64,000 bases of DNA. It comes from a virus. Under the pieces are notes generated by a model, which saw nothing but the letters and a program-made list of their open reading frames with translations, did no database searches and had not been told where the DNA came from. The DNA lies in the IMG/VR virus record IMGVR_UViG_3300028827_000129, positions 106,084-170,083 of that record, one strand, 5' to 3'. Shown in pieces: positions 18,199 to 28,249 of the stretch; the stretch's first letter is position 1; every line of letters starts with the position of its first letter. A program made the translations under genes and the position numbers.

Positions 18199-20151
18199 AT
18201 GGCTTTAGTTGGGCTTGGAGGAAATACTTCTGCTCTTGCATCTAATTCTGGCCTATTAATTAATTTCGGCAAAATTAGTGGAGATGTTTATGGTCTAGGG
18301 AATATAAATGGTGCTTTAAAGATTTCGTTGGTTGGATCTGTTTCTGCTTCAGGTGATATAGAGACGGCAACCGGCGGCCTTGGGTCTGTAGTAGCTCTTG
18401 ATCAAGGGCAGACGCAGGCCTTTTTATTTATAGATGGCATAGTTAGGAAGAATGAATTTTATAATATTGATGGTGCCGTTAAGGCCACTAGCAACACAGA
18501 TGCGTCTCAAAGTGTAAAGCTATTTATTCAAAATAATACCTTTTATGGCACTTCTAGAGCTATTTGTAGATATTTAAGGTCTGGCGAATTTACATCGTGG
18601 AGCTTAAATGATGTACCGCAAAATAAATTGAGTGGTGTCAGCAAAGGTCTCCATAGATCTACATCAGTTTATATTAATGGGAATGGTTCATTAAATAATG
18701 GCTGGCAACTGACAGATATTTATAGCAAAAATGACGGCAGCAGTATAGTTGTATCAGAAAGTAGCAATACTCCTGGATTCACAGTAGAGATTCTATTTTC
18801 TGATGTTAAATACTTTGATTCCGTAGCTGCATATGTTTATTATGACGGCACAAGTGGGCATAATATTAATGTAGATATTTATGACTATTCTCAGTCTTTG
18901 TGGCATAATTTAGGAAGCTTTTCTGACCAAAGTTCTTTTACTGATTTAAGCTATCAAATACAGAATTGTAGCGACTATATTAGTTCAAGTGGCACAGTAT
19001 TACTTAGGTTCAATCATTCATCTACCGGCGATAATACACATACGTTGTCTATAGACTTTGTTGTTCTAGGAGATTCGTCTGATACGGTCCTTGAATGTGA
19101 CAGTAATGCTTTAGGATATTTTGGCGCAACTAGTGCGCATCAAAATATCGGAGGCAAATGGTATTGGGAAATATATATAGATAGAATAGGCGGTAGCCAA
19201 GAAATAAGTGTAGGAGTTGTAAACAAAGATTTCTTATTTAATGGACATGTTGGAGTATCAAGCGCTAGCTGGGGATACATAGCTAAAACAGGTAATTCCT
19301 ATCATGACTCAGTGTTGTCGGCATATGGTCAGACTTTTACCGAGGGTGATGTTGTTATGGTCGCCCTGGATGCTGATAATCATAAGATATGGTTTGGTAA
19401 GAACGGGGTATGGCAAAATGGTGGTGACCCGAGCAATGGCATCAATGAAGCATTTAACGATGTCAGTGGAGAAATATATGCAGCCGTTGTTTTCAGAGAA
19501 CAAGACGATAAAGTTACCGCAAACTTTGGTTCTGGTGTATTATCTTTTGTATATTCACCTCCAACAGGATTTAATGCTGGGTTTATAGGAGAGCCTCCAT
19601 TTGAATATCTAGATAGCAACGTAGCTTCATTAGGTGGGATTTATTCTGATAGAATATTTATTGATTATAGTATTGGTGGTGATGTTTCTGCATCTGGGTA
19701 TTTTTTTGATACTAATGCTAGGCCGCTTGGAGAGGCTGCTACTAGTGCTACTGCTAGTTTTGAACCTGCGCTTGGTAAAATTTTTACTTTAGGGTTATCA
19801 GAAACAGCTTCTATATGCAATGGTGATGGAGCTTTAGGTCTATCAATTAATCTTATTAATGGCTTTGTTACATCAAATGCTTCTACTCTTGGGGACTTGG
19901 GGCTTTTTGGGGCATATATATTACGTAGTTCTTCATTAGCTTCTTATAAACTTGGCGAAGCTTACTTATTTAGTAGTAGTACTACTCAGCTATCTGGAGG
20001 GACGTCGTTCCTTGTATGTAAACCATCAATTAGCAATATTAAAACTGGTATTTTAGACAGGATTTATACTTTTGAAAAGCAATTAGATATTGCTGGAGAT
20101 TTTAAGTTTATTAATAGAGACAAATATTCTGGTAAAGATCAAAAGTTTTAG
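18199..20151 (+). CDS. Tail fibre/adhesin with a SPRY (B30.2-like) domain
   Basis: This 650-aa protein starts at ATG 18199 behind TAAGGA. Residues about 290-465 have the SPRY pattern: GKWYWEIYI, then SVGVV, SWGYIAKTGN, YGQTFTEGDVVMVALD, KIWFGKNGVWQNGG and finally PPTGF. SPRY domains are ligand-binding beta-sandwiches and occur in some phage and bacterial surface proteins. The first about 290 residues include a low-complexity beginning rich in Gly/Ser/Ala and a beta-rich part that may be another lectin-like sandwich. The C-terminal about 180 residues repeat short GDLGLFGAY-type segments. It is probably a receptor-binding or fibre protein at the baseplate edge. Confidence 0.6.
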   Translation: MALVGLGGNTSALASNSGLLINFGKISGDVYGLGNINGALKISLVGSVSASGDIETATGGLGSVVALDQGQTQAFLFIDGIVRKNEFYNIDGAVKATSNTDASQSVKLFIQNNTFYGTSRAICRYLRSGEFTSWSLNDVPQNKLSGVSKGLHRSTSVYINGNGSLNNGWQLTDIYSKNDGSSIVVSESSNTPGFTVEILFSDVKYFDSVAAYVYYDGTSGHNINVDIYDYSQSLWHNLGSFSDQSSFTDLSYQIQNCSDYISSSGTVLLRFNHSSTGDNTHTLSIDFVVLGDSSDTVLECDSNALGYFGATSAHQNIGGKWYWEIYIDRIGGSQEISVGVVNKDFLFNGHVGVSSASWGYIAKTGNSYHDSVLSAYGQTFTEGDVVMVALDADNHKIWFGKNGVWQNGGDPSNGINEAFNDVSGEIYAAVVFREQDDKVTANFGSGVLSFVYSPPTGFNAGFIGEPPFEYLDSNVASLGGIYSDRIFIDYSIGGDVSASGYFFDTNARPLGEAATSATASFEPALGKIFTLGLSETASICNGDGALGLSINLINGFVTSNASTLGDLGLFGAYILRSSSLASYKLGEAYLFSSSTTQLSGGTSFLVCKPSISNIKTGILDRIYTFEKQLDIAGDFKFINRDKYSGKDQKF

Positions 20152-20160
20152 GGGAATATT

Positions 20161-21705
20161 ATGGAATACTCTGTTTTAACAGAAAAGGCATTATCTATTT
20201 ACCCTGATTGGGTTAATACGTCTAAGAATAGTGCTATTTTTCAATTTTTGATGCCAGCATTGAATGAAGTAGAAGCGTTGCGCGCACAATCAGTTAGACT
20301 TATTGAAGATAGGTTTTTAACTGAGTGTAATATTGATGAGCTGGATTGGGTCTATAAACTTGACCTTGGTTTTGATTTTGAGTTTAAAAACCAAAAAGTT
20401 CAACATTATATTGATGATGATAGCTATATTAAAATCCAAGCACCAGTTGTTATTGCTGATGGGGTTCATTTGGATGTAGTGGATACTTCTAATATAGGGG
20501 CATTTTTTTATGCTTACCCATCTAGGGCTGTAAAGCAAAAAATAAGCAGTGGCCTTAATAAGGTTACTTTAAATAGTACATCAAATGGCTATGTTTTATA
20601 TGATTCAGAGTTGAATATTTATAATAAACCAATTTACTTTACATTAAAAGACAATAATGGTGCGATATTTGATCGTGAAGATAGATTAAGGATTTATATC
20701 CATGGCGAAAGGCATGATGGATTAGAAATTAAAGAAGTACTTATGCCACTGTCTAATGGCGTCTATAAAACATCTTACGCATATTCAGTTGTTAAAAGTA
20801 TAGAGATAGAACACTTTTATAGCGGCACAATTATTATAGAGGATTATTTGCAGGCTAAAGATGTTTTAATCTTTAAAGATATGTCAAGATATTTTAACTC
20901 AGGTTATTATTATAAAGTAGCAAATAGGAACGGGGCTGTTTTTTTAGATTACATGATAAAAAATACCAATAAAGAAGGTTCTTTATTGGAATATACAACC
21001 AAATATACAATGCAACTTTATGATGATTCTGGGATGCCGCTTGTAGCATATAATGCTTATGACATAGATTATAAGCGCGGCTTGGTGTATCTAATCACGC
21101 ATAACAATAATGTATATATGTTTTCTTTAAATAGGCAATATTTTGACCCAGATCGTGTTAGAGATTTAAACAAAAGAACAACTGATCGATATTCTATTAT
21201 CGATGTGGATGAACACTTCCCTTATCAGATTGGCGATTCTGCTCATATTAGTGTAAGATCTAAAAACATTGATAATCTTGATGGTTTAAGGTTATGGGTT
21301 AAATCACCATCTGGAGCCAAGACATATCTGAACAATGGAGATATTATATCTGTAAACTCATCTCAGCGATCTACTTACAATTTTGACATTTCTTTAGACG
21401 ATACTGCTGGGACATATACAATTTATTGCGAATTTTACTATGCTAATAAAAAAGAATTGGATGTTGTAAATCTTGAAGTAGGATACAAAACACCGATAAA
21501 TGTTTTTAAGGGGCTTGACAGAACATATGACGGCCAAGACCCTTCTTATCTTGAAGTTCTTGAGGATGGTAATTTAGTAATAAAAAATACAAATAATGTT
21601 GTAGACTATTTCGTGTTTTATTATGATGTCGCTATGGTCGACGTAGATTCTAAGATACTTTATTTGAGAGATAAATACAATACAGTCAATGTGAGGACAG
21701 AGTAA
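20161..21705 (+). CDS. Baseplate/fibre-connector protein with beta-hairpin module
   Basis: This is a 514-aa protein with a good GGGGA site before ATG 20161. The N-terminal about 75 residues are helical (FLMPALNEVEALRAQSVRLI, NIDELDWVYKLDL), as in proteins that plug into the baseplate. The rest is beta-rich with an immunoglobulin-like sheet around residues 380-460. AYDIDYKRGLVYL (about 301-313) and AMVDVDSKILYL (about 489-500) belong to a short hairpin motif that recurs in several genes of this cluster. I infer a connector between wedge and fibres; the family is not recognised. Confidence 0.45.
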   Translation: MEYSVLTEKALSIYPDWVNTSKNSAIFQFLMPALNEVEALRAQSVRLIEDRFLTECNIDELDWVYKLDLGFDFEFKNQKVQHYIDDDSYIKIQAPVVIADGVHLDVVDTSNIGAFFYAYPSRAVKQKISSGLNKVTLNSTSNGYVLYDSELNIYNKPIYFTLKDNNGAIFDREDRLRIYIHGERHDGLEIKEVLMPLSNGVYKTSYAYSVVKSIEIEHFYSGTIIIEDYLQAKDVLIFKDMSRYFNSGYYYKVANRNGAVFLDYMIKNTNKEGSLLEYTTKYTMQLYDDSGMPLVAYNAYDIDYKRGLVYLITHNNNVYMFSLNRQYFDPDRVRDLNKRTTDRYSIIDVDEHFPYQIGDSAHISVRSKNIDNLDGLRLWVKSPSGAKTYLNNGDIISVNSSQRSTYNFDISLDDTAGTYTIYCEFYYANKKELDVVNLEVGYKTPINVFKGLDRTYDGQDPSYLEVLEDGNLVIKNTNNVVDYFVFYYDVAMVDVDSKILYLRDKYNTVNVRTE

Positions 21706-21706
21706 A

Positions 21707-24700
21707 GTGGCAGTTAATGAACGAGCTCCTGGGGTGTGGTTTTTTGACGACCCCCCTGTTTTGGAAATGTCGAATGCCAATTATCCTGGCATTGTTGACT
21801 GGACTACTGTTGATTTATCTAGCATTGGAATCCCGTCCAATGCAACTTTTCTAATAGCCCGATTCTGGAGATTAAGAACAGATTTTGGCTCTATTGGCGT
21901 TCGTATCCCTGGTACAACATATACACACACTGTAGGCATTTATACCTGTTTTACTCATAGATATGTGCCTGTTGTTAATAGTCAAATAGAGATTAAATCA
22001 ACTGCTGGGGGAATTTATGGCGGCTATCCATATATGGCTGTTATGGGGTATTTTACTTCAGATACTGCTACAATGTTTAGTGATCATGTAGAGTATCAAA
22101 TGACTAATATTTCCTTTCAAACGTTTGATTTTAGTGGCATAGTTTCGCAAGATGCCGTCTTCTTAATTACTGACTTTTTTGTTATAGGCGGAGCAGGTAG
22201 AGGTTATATAAGGCCAGTAGGGTCGACACGTGAAGATTGGCAGCCAGCAGGTACCCCATCCAGTTTAATGGATTATGTTATCCCACTAGGGAGTAATAAG
22301 ACTGTAGAAGTTGGGAGAGATCATGTAAGTAGTGATATTTTTGTAATTCCAAAGGGATACATCAATAAAGGTGTTGCTGAAGTTAATCCAGCGTTATTGC
22401 CGCTGCCTTCTGCTACTGATACGTATGAAAAAATAACGCCAACATACAGCACCTCTGCCCCTCCTAATGCTGTTTCACTGTTTAATATTTCTCCAGATTT
22501 AGATGGTGTATATTACAATATTAGAAATACAGATCAGGTTAACTTTACTACAACTCGTAGGCGTTCTAGTTGGAGTACTGCTGTTGTTGCGCTTGATCAA
22601 AATAAAGAATTTGATCTATCCTTAAGTAGGATAGATGTGCCATTTGATTATTATTCTTATGGCTTTATTGGGGCGAATGTTGTAGATCTTGGTTCTGGGT
22701 CTACGCTCGCTAGATGTAGCCAGGATTCTGAATTAAGAAAGGCTTATAAGGAATTTTCTGCACTTAGATCTTTTAATGATGTAGTATATCAGTTAAACAT
22801 AGATTATGGTGCATTTAGTATCATATCCGATCCTGAAGAAATAAAGATTACTTCGGGGGCTTTTGCTGTTTATCCATCAATAAAACATACGAATATTAAG
22901 GCTTTTGATACAACTCTTTTTGTGGATCGTACTAATGTACCACCAAAAGATCAACACAAGTATACTGCATATGATATTGTAGAGCAATACAAGCCACCAT
23001 ATGGTGTAAGGACAGTTCCACTTGATTGGTCTGTTAACCCACCGGATGATGAGGTAAATACCCCAGTAAGAAACGATAACAATATTGTCCCAACGCCTGG
23101 TTTTGAATATGGGCATAATACTGGAGGTGCTGTATGGGGAGGGCCAGGAAACCCAGAGGTGGAAACTTGGGAGATGCCTTTTCCTGTTCTGTTTTTTGGA
23201 AAGTATTATGACCAAATTTATGTAGATGTTAATGGTAATATATGGTTCGATGAACCAACATCTCAGTATGGATTTGACTTAGCTACAATCAAACGTCCGG
23301 TTATTTGTGCGTGGAATAATCATTTGACTACAAATTACAATGGTAGATTCACATTAAGTAAGTCCCCATATGATCCTAATGACCCATATATCGTGCCAGA
23401 TAAAATTATTGTTGATTGGGTAGTTGAGACGTTTGACGGCGCATATGCTGGCAATGAGCACGTTATCCAATGGCACTTCCGTGTCACTTTTTATGATACT
23501 GGGAGAATCCAAATTTTATATTGGCCTAAAACTTATACATCTCATGACAATAGACAGGCATTATACCCAGACGATGTCCCTCCGCCAGGTGATTTATGTA
23601 ATTATCCTGTCTGGGGGTTAGATGGGATGTATGCTGCAGGAGTTGCAGATGGCAACGGCAACTATGTTTCACATGGCAAGTCTATGCGCGATTTTTATGG
23701 AAACCTCTATGAATATGGGATAAGAGAGGGCGATACACATCGCGCAGATACTCCTATAATTTATGCTTCTGAAATTGCTTCAGATCATATTTCTGTATAC
23801 GGGACGCCATTTGATGATATTCCTCCCACACATTCACATATAAAGACACAGTGGCAAATTTTTACAGGTTATTGGGACTATCAATATAACTTTTTTGTAA
23901 TTGATGAAAATAACCCATTGCAGGATTGGACTGTGTCTGCTGGAGAAGTCCCTGACTTAACTCAGTTTACATTTAGTCATTTAGATCCAGAGACTGATTA
24001 TAAGGTCAGAGTTAGATATATGTGCGACAACCAAACTTGGTCAAAATGGAGCACTGCAAAGGTTTTTAGTACTCCTGATGTGAATCGCACAAATGCTACG
24101 GCTAATGTATCGGCTACATCAATGTCTTGGGTTTTAGCTTCTTTATATGGAACGTCTGAAGCAATTTCTAATACAGAGGCTTCTATGACGTATAGATTTT
24201 ACCTTGGTGATAACTTCTATATGAATGCGAGGGGGTCTGCTTTTGCATATTTAGGGACAAGATTTGCTTTAGGCGATGCAAGTAGTCAGGCAAGAGCATC
24301 TAATAGGGGTTACATTTATAGCAAAGTTTTAATGGATGGCGATGTGGCCGCCCGTAACGAATCAGTAATGAACACACAGCCTGTAATTGAGGATATAGCT
24401 GGGGCGTTATATGCGTCATCGCAGACGGACTCTAAGCTTGGGCTTCATCACTATATCGCTGGTGACGCCGTAAGTAATTCTTATAATGTCATTGCTATTC
24501 ATAAAGCCCTAGATGGCTTAGTCTCTGCTAACCTAGGCGCCTCTTTAAGAGTATATGAATGGCTTCAATATGGTTACCTTAATGGCCCGAATCCAGTTTC
24601 TGATTCTGTTCCTCCTATTGATATTTCTAATTCATATGGGTATGCTAAACTTACTGACCTCGGGAATGAAAACTATAAATATGAAGTTAGTAGTACAGGT

Positions 24701-25249
24701 ATAGATACAACAACAAGATATCATAATGTCAGAGTACAATTGAAGAGTCAATATAATTATACCATACGAAGCAATTTTGACATACGTACTGACTACGATA
24801 TTCAAGAGTCTAATATTTCTGATCTAGCGTATAATATCTTTTTACGCATATCATTGTCATTTTATGGGTATCAAACCGATGGTTATACTCATTCTATTGT
24901 ATTTGAAAAGTATAATAACAGCAGCGATGGCGAACATCACTGTAGGGCATTCGCCAGTAGGACACCATATCAGCAGATTTGGTCGTATGACTTAATAAAT
25001 ACAGCAACAGTTGGCTCACTTAGAATTGTACGAACTTATAATTATACCCCTGGTGTTAACGATTTATATGAATTTTATGTTGGTAATACTTCTGGTTATT
25101 GGACATTGTTTAGTTCATTCTTAGCAGATCACTCACTTTTTGGACCAGAGGCAACTTCTGACTTAATGTTTGTTAGTTATACACCTTCTGATAGTGGGCC
25201 AAATACGCTTGTAACTATAGGGTCGAATTTCAAGCTTGACTACTGGTAA
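21707..25249 (+). CDS. Large multidomain tail adhesin
   Basis: This 1180-aa protein starts at GTG 21707, one base after the previous stop. Residues about 490-640 contain FGKYYDQIYVDVNGNIWF, then KIIVDWVVETF and TGRIQILYW, a layout like NIDO/PA14-neighbour surface domains in which a globular sheet begins with VxVNGxIxF. Residues about 735-790 form a fibronectin III-like domain (FSHLDPETDYKVRVRY, WSKWSTAKVFSTP). The following region is alanine- and serine-rich. The C-terminal about 200 residues are beta-rich with KYEVSSTGIDTTTRYHNV. It is likely a receptor-binding or fibre protein; the substrate cannot be read from the sequence. Confidence 0.5.
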   Translation: MAVNERAPGVWFFDDPPVLEMSNANYPGIVDWTTVDLSSIGIPSNATFLIARFWRLRTDFGSIGVRIPGTTYTHTVGIYTCFTHRYVPVVNSQIEIKSTAGGIYGGYPYMAVMGYFTSDTATMFSDHVEYQMTNISFQTFDFSGIVSQDAVFLITDFFVIGGAGRGYIRPVGSTREDWQPAGTPSSLMDYVIPLGSNKTVEVGRDHVSSDIFVIPKGYINKGVAEVNPALLPLPSATDTYEKITPTYSTSAPPNAVSLFNISPDLDGVYYNIRNTDQVNFTTTRRRSSWSTAVVALDQNKEFDLSLSRIDVPFDYYSYGFIGANVVDLGSGSTLARCSQDSELRKAYKEFSALRSFNDVVYQLNIDYGAFSIISDPEEIKITSGAFAVYPSIKHTNIKAFDTTLFVDRTNVPPKDQHKYTAYDIVEQYKPPYGVRTVPLDWSVNPPDDEVNTPVRNDNNIVPTPGFEYGHNTGGAVWGGPGNPEVETWEMPFPVLFFGKYYDQIYVDVNGNIWFDEPTSQYGFDLATIKRPVICAWNNHLTTNYNGRFTLSKSPYDPNDPYIVPDKIIVDWVVETFDGAYAGNEHVIQWHFRVTFYDTGRIQILYWPKTYTSHDNRQALYPDDVPPPGDLCNYPVWGLDGMYAAGVADGNGNYVSHGKSMRDFYGNLYEYGIREGDTHRADTPIIYASEIASDHISVYGTPFDDIPPTHSHIKTQWQIFTGYWDYQYNFFVIDENNPLQDWTVSAGEVPDLTQFTFSHLDPETDYKVRVRYMCDNQTWSKWSTAKVFSTPDVNRTNATANVSATSMSWVLASLYGTSEAISNTEASMTYRFYLGDNFYMNARGSAFAYLGTRFALGDASSQARASNRGYIYSKVLMDGDVAARNESVMNTQPVIEDIAGALYASSQTDSKLGLHHYIAGDAVSNSYNVIAIHKALDGLVSANLGASLRVYEWLQYGYLNGPNPVSDSVPPIDISNSYGYAKLTDLGNENYKYEVSSTGIDTTTRYHNVRVQLKSQYNYTIRSNFDIRTDYDIQESNISDLAYNIFLRISLSFYGYQTDGYTHSIVFEKYNNSSDGEHHCRAFASRTPYQQIWSYDLINTATVGSLRIVRTYNYTPGVNDLYEFYVGNTSGYWTLFSSFLADHSLFGPEATSDLMFVSYTPSDSGPNTLVTIGSNFKLDYW

Positions 25250-25262
25250 TGGTATCTATAAT
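25236..25262 (+). promoter_or_regulatory. Possible promoter at the end of the adhesin gene
   Basis: TTGACT (25236-25241) and TATAAT (25257-25262) are separated by 15 bases, shorter than the usual 17. A start site would fall at about 25269, almost on the ATG at 25271, which has no Shine-Dalgarno sequence. Either the next gene is made from a leaderless message or the match is accidental. Confidence 0.3.
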
Positions 25263-25270
25263 ATATTAAG

Positions 25271-26098
25271 ATGAGCCAAAAGACCTTTAACATAACAATA
25301 GATTTATTAGAGCAAGCCTGGAATTCTTTGGACGAGTATGGGCTTCTATTGGACACACCAAGGATTCTTGGTGAAAATAATGCAGATTATAAGAAAAGGT
25401 TGCTGGAAGTTTTTTCGCTTCGTGCTGGCTCAGCATATAACCCGCTCTTAAATGGTATTTTGAGAGATTTTGGGCTATCAAAATATAAGGCATTTACAAT
25501 AGACTGGGCGGGTTCTTCGTCTAATTACAGTTGGTATATAAAAGCCATAGACGATGTAATGTATTTTTATAGTGATAAAAATACATTACAAGGTTTCATT
25601 AATTTAAGGCGCGACAGTTGGTTTACTGTTACAGATTTAGTTAATGAAATAAACAATAGTACATCCTTGACTTTTTCTGCAACACCTGTAAGTGGGGCTG
25701 ATATAGATATTCCAGCCTACTGTATTCCTGCTCAAAATTCGTTAGAATATGTTTTGAGTGCTGTGCCGGCATCTTCTGTTTTTGAAATACAATATGAATA
25801 TGTAGATTTTGATACGTTATTTTTTTCAGAGAAGGACGTTTTCAATAAGCGCGTTGATGATATAAATGCTGATCTTGAGCCAGGAGATTATAGACTGAGC
25901 ATAAATGTGGCGTCTGGAAAATTTTATACAAAAGTTGAAACCTTTACTCAACCAAGTGGCAAAGGCAAGATGGAATTCCGTTATCGTAAAATTCCATTTA
26001 ATGTTATTGTAAGCCCGATTTCTATTTCTAAGTTAGAAAACTATAAAAATAGTAGACAAATTATAAAAAGTGCTGCGCCAATTTTTTGGGGGAAATAG
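25271..26098 (+). CDS. Tail/baseplate-periphery protein, unknown family
   Basis: This 275-aa protein starts at ATG 25271 without a clear ribosome site. The N-terminal about 75 residues are helical with LLEQAWNSLDEYGLLLDTPRI followed by YKKRLLEVFSLRAGSAY, a pattern like the baseplate-attachment region of tail fibre proteins. The remainder is beta-rich, with FEIQYEYVDFDTLFF and GKFYTKVETF. It may anchor the following 712-aa protein, which begins four bases after its stop. I do not recognise a family. Confidence 0.45.
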   Translation: MSQKTFNITIDLLEQAWNSLDEYGLLLDTPRILGENNADYKKRLLEVFSLRAGSAYNPLLNGILRDFGLSKYKAFTIDWAGSSSNYSWYIKAIDDVMYFYSDKNTLQGFINLRRDSWFTVTDLVNEINNSTSLTFSATPVSGADIDIPAYCIPAQNSLEYVLSAVPASSVFEIQYEYVDFDTLFFSEKDVFNKRVDDINADLEPGDYRLSINVASGKFYTKVETFTQPSGKGKMEFRYRKIPFNVIVSPISISKLENYKNSRQIIKSAAPIFWGK

Positions 26099-26101
26099 TT
26101 T

Positions 26102-28240
26102 GTGGCTAAATCAGTCCAACAAATATATAGAGTTAATCTGAATATTTATCAATCTGCTTCTAGAGAGACATCGCTGACCCCAGGAACATGGCAATGGGAT
26201 ACTGGCATTATGCTAGATCCAAACTTATCGTTTAGCACATTTGAGTCGAAGTGGGATTATAATGTCAAATCAATTAATAAAGAATTCTGGGTCAATGGTA
26301 TTGATAGTTTAGATAGTTTTACTATCATTGGCCAAGCAGATGTTTTTGCAGATAATAAGAGTATTTCAACAAAAAAAATAAGCAGTGGTGTGATAAGACG
26401 TTTTGGTGCGGAATGGGTAGTGCCAGGCGATGATGCATCTTTTGTAACAGCCAATAATGCTACAAAAGATATAGATAATATTTGGAAAGTTTATTTAGAT
26501 AAGCCAATTAAAGACAACGAAAATGTTTATGTAACATTATATGGAACCTCTAATGAAACAGCATATTTTAGAGTCAATTACTTTACTGGAGTATTGGATG
26601 CAGATGGGCAAGAGCAAGTAAATATTGACAATTCCGGAGAAGTTATCGACTATAACATCGCAAATGCCGACACAACTAAGCGTGAATTTGTAGTAGTTAA
26701 GAATAGAGATTTTGAGACTGAATTATGGCTTGGAATACATGATCCTGCAGAAAACCCAATTACCATTACATTGACAGAGCCATTCGTAACATCGCCTCGA
26801 TTTGAATATAGTTGGCTGTTTAAAAAGCAAGTAACAACTACGCCGTCTGCGCCAGGAGAATATAGAATTCTTCCAAATACTCTTGAGTTCTTTTTAGGCG
26901 ATTCAAATAACAATATCCCCTCTGGAGAGAAGATAGATTGCGGACATTTTTATTATCACAAAAATTATCCTGTAGAAGTCTTATTTGCATCTGAGCCTAC
27001 TAAACAAATCGGTACGCCTGGTGACGTTTTTAGCCTTGAAGAGATTGGTGTTTCTGATGCTTCTGCTAGTCAGCTATTTTCACTTAAAAATAGGCCAGTT
27101 GTTTTTATTAGTGGGACAGAAGAGCCAAGGATTTGGGTTTATGATAATGACTTTTCAGGCGCGGTTGAATGGACTCGCGTAGACGACTTTAGTGGGTCTG
27201 GGCCGAATGATACGCATTTTGTTTTTTATGAATCTATTGGGGCTATTATTTTCGGAGATGGGACTAATGGCAAGATTCCAGATGTAGGTATGCGGATTGG
27301 AGCATCTTATAAAACATCTCCGATTATCTTTTATAATACAAAAGAAAGTATTGGCTACATTATACCTAGTGAGCTGAACTTTAACCCAATGTATAAAAGT
27401 GGCGGGGATTATTATATAACTGTTACACCTAATGAGGATGCTTTGTTATCTACGCTGCGATTAGATATTGATATAGACAATCTCTTAGCTGCTGGTATAC
27501 ATGGGCCTCTATATTCACCTTCATCTGTTGCTTTATTTTCCGTTACTGCATTATCTCATTCAGGAGATGCCATTTCTGATGTTGAAGTAATTTTATTTTC
27601 AGATTACAATATTGGCAACTTGGATTTTACTACTAATATCATAGACGGTGTAGGTGGATCAACCAATGACAATGGGGTTGTGCAGTATTTATATAGTACT
27701 CCGTCAAACCCATTTATGTTAGGCGAATTCGTAGATAATTCCTTAGTTAATACAACCGCCAATACGATAGAGGTGAATGACATAGGTCTATATTATATAG
27801 ATAGCTATAATGATGTATGGTCTTTCTTTGTAAATAACGATGATCCTTTACAGCCATGGTCTAATGAGGTTGCAACATCTGGCCGTTTTTATGCAATTTT
27901 AGATGGTTATTATAATATGCAGCGACCTAATGGTGTCAACGGCAATGTAATACAGTACCCTGCAGGCTCATTAGCACAATATGATGATGTCAAATATAAT
28001 CCGTCTTCAAGGGTTGGTGCATATGTTATAGCTCCGCGAGTTATGACATTTCAAGCTAAAGCATATAGTCCTATTTTTAACAAATATATTTATAGCAATA
28101 AAATTAAAGTACTTATAGCTGTAGAGCCTGGATATGCCAATGTGTTTGAGTTAGGTAAGTTACCGGGCCTTAATGGTATAACTTGGTTTGATCCTATGTT
28201 TGAAAGATCATATTTAAAATCTTCAACTAATGTAGTATAG
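26102..28240 (+). CDS. Fibre/baseplate protein with gp10/J-like FGDG motif
   Basis: This 712-aa protein starts at GTG 26102, with GGGGGA about nine bases upstream. Residues about 377-402 contain GAIIFGDGTNGKIPDVG and then a beta strand ending in SYKTS. The pattern FGDGxxGxxPxxG is known from baseplate proteins such as T4 gp10-type and J-type. N-terminal residues 30-280 hold beta-sandwich-like segments. Residues about 470-560 contain an Ig-like stretch (FSVTALSHSGDAISDVEVILFS). I infer a baseplate-periphery or long-fibre anchoring protein that works with neighbours sharing related hairpin motifs. Confidence 0.5.
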   Translation: MAKSVQQIYRVNLNIYQSASRETSLTPGTWQWDTGIMLDPNLSFSTFESKWDYNVKSINKEFWVNGIDSLDSFTIIGQADVFADNKSISTKKISSGVIRRFGAEWVVPGDDASFVTANNATKDIDNIWKVYLDKPIKDNENVYVTLYGTSNETAYFRVNYFTGVLDADGQEQVNIDNSGEVIDYNIANADTTKREFVVVKNRDFETELWLGIHDPAENPITITLTEPFVTSPRFEYSWLFKKQVTTTPSAPGEYRILPNTLEFFLGDSNNNIPSGEKIDCGHFYYHKNYPVEVLFASEPTKQIGTPGDVFSLEEIGVSDASASQLFSLKNRPVVFISGTEEPRIWVYDNDFSGAVEWTRVDDFSGSGPNDTHFVFYESIGAIIFGDGTNGKIPDVGMRIGASYKTSPIIFYNTKESIGYIIPSELNFNPMYKSGGDYYITVTPNEDALLSTLRLDIDIDNLLAAGIHGPLYSPSSVALFSVTALSHSGDAISDVEVILFSDYNIGNLDFTTNIIDGVGGSTNDNGVVQYLYSTPSNPFMLGEFVDNSLVNTTANTIEVNDIGLYYIDSYNDVWSFFVNNDDPLQPWSNEVATSGRFYAILDGYYNMQRPNGVNGNVIQYPAGSLAQYDDVKYNPSSRVGAYVIAPRVMTFQAKAYSPIFNKYIYSNKIKVLIAVEPGYANVFELGKLPGLNGITWFDPMFERSYLKSSTNVV

Positions 28241-28249
28241 GGGATAGCG

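Noticed and set aside
18199-20151. Diversity-generating retroelement target in the SPRY gene
   Set aside because: No reverse transcriptase gene or matching template repeat was found in the window.
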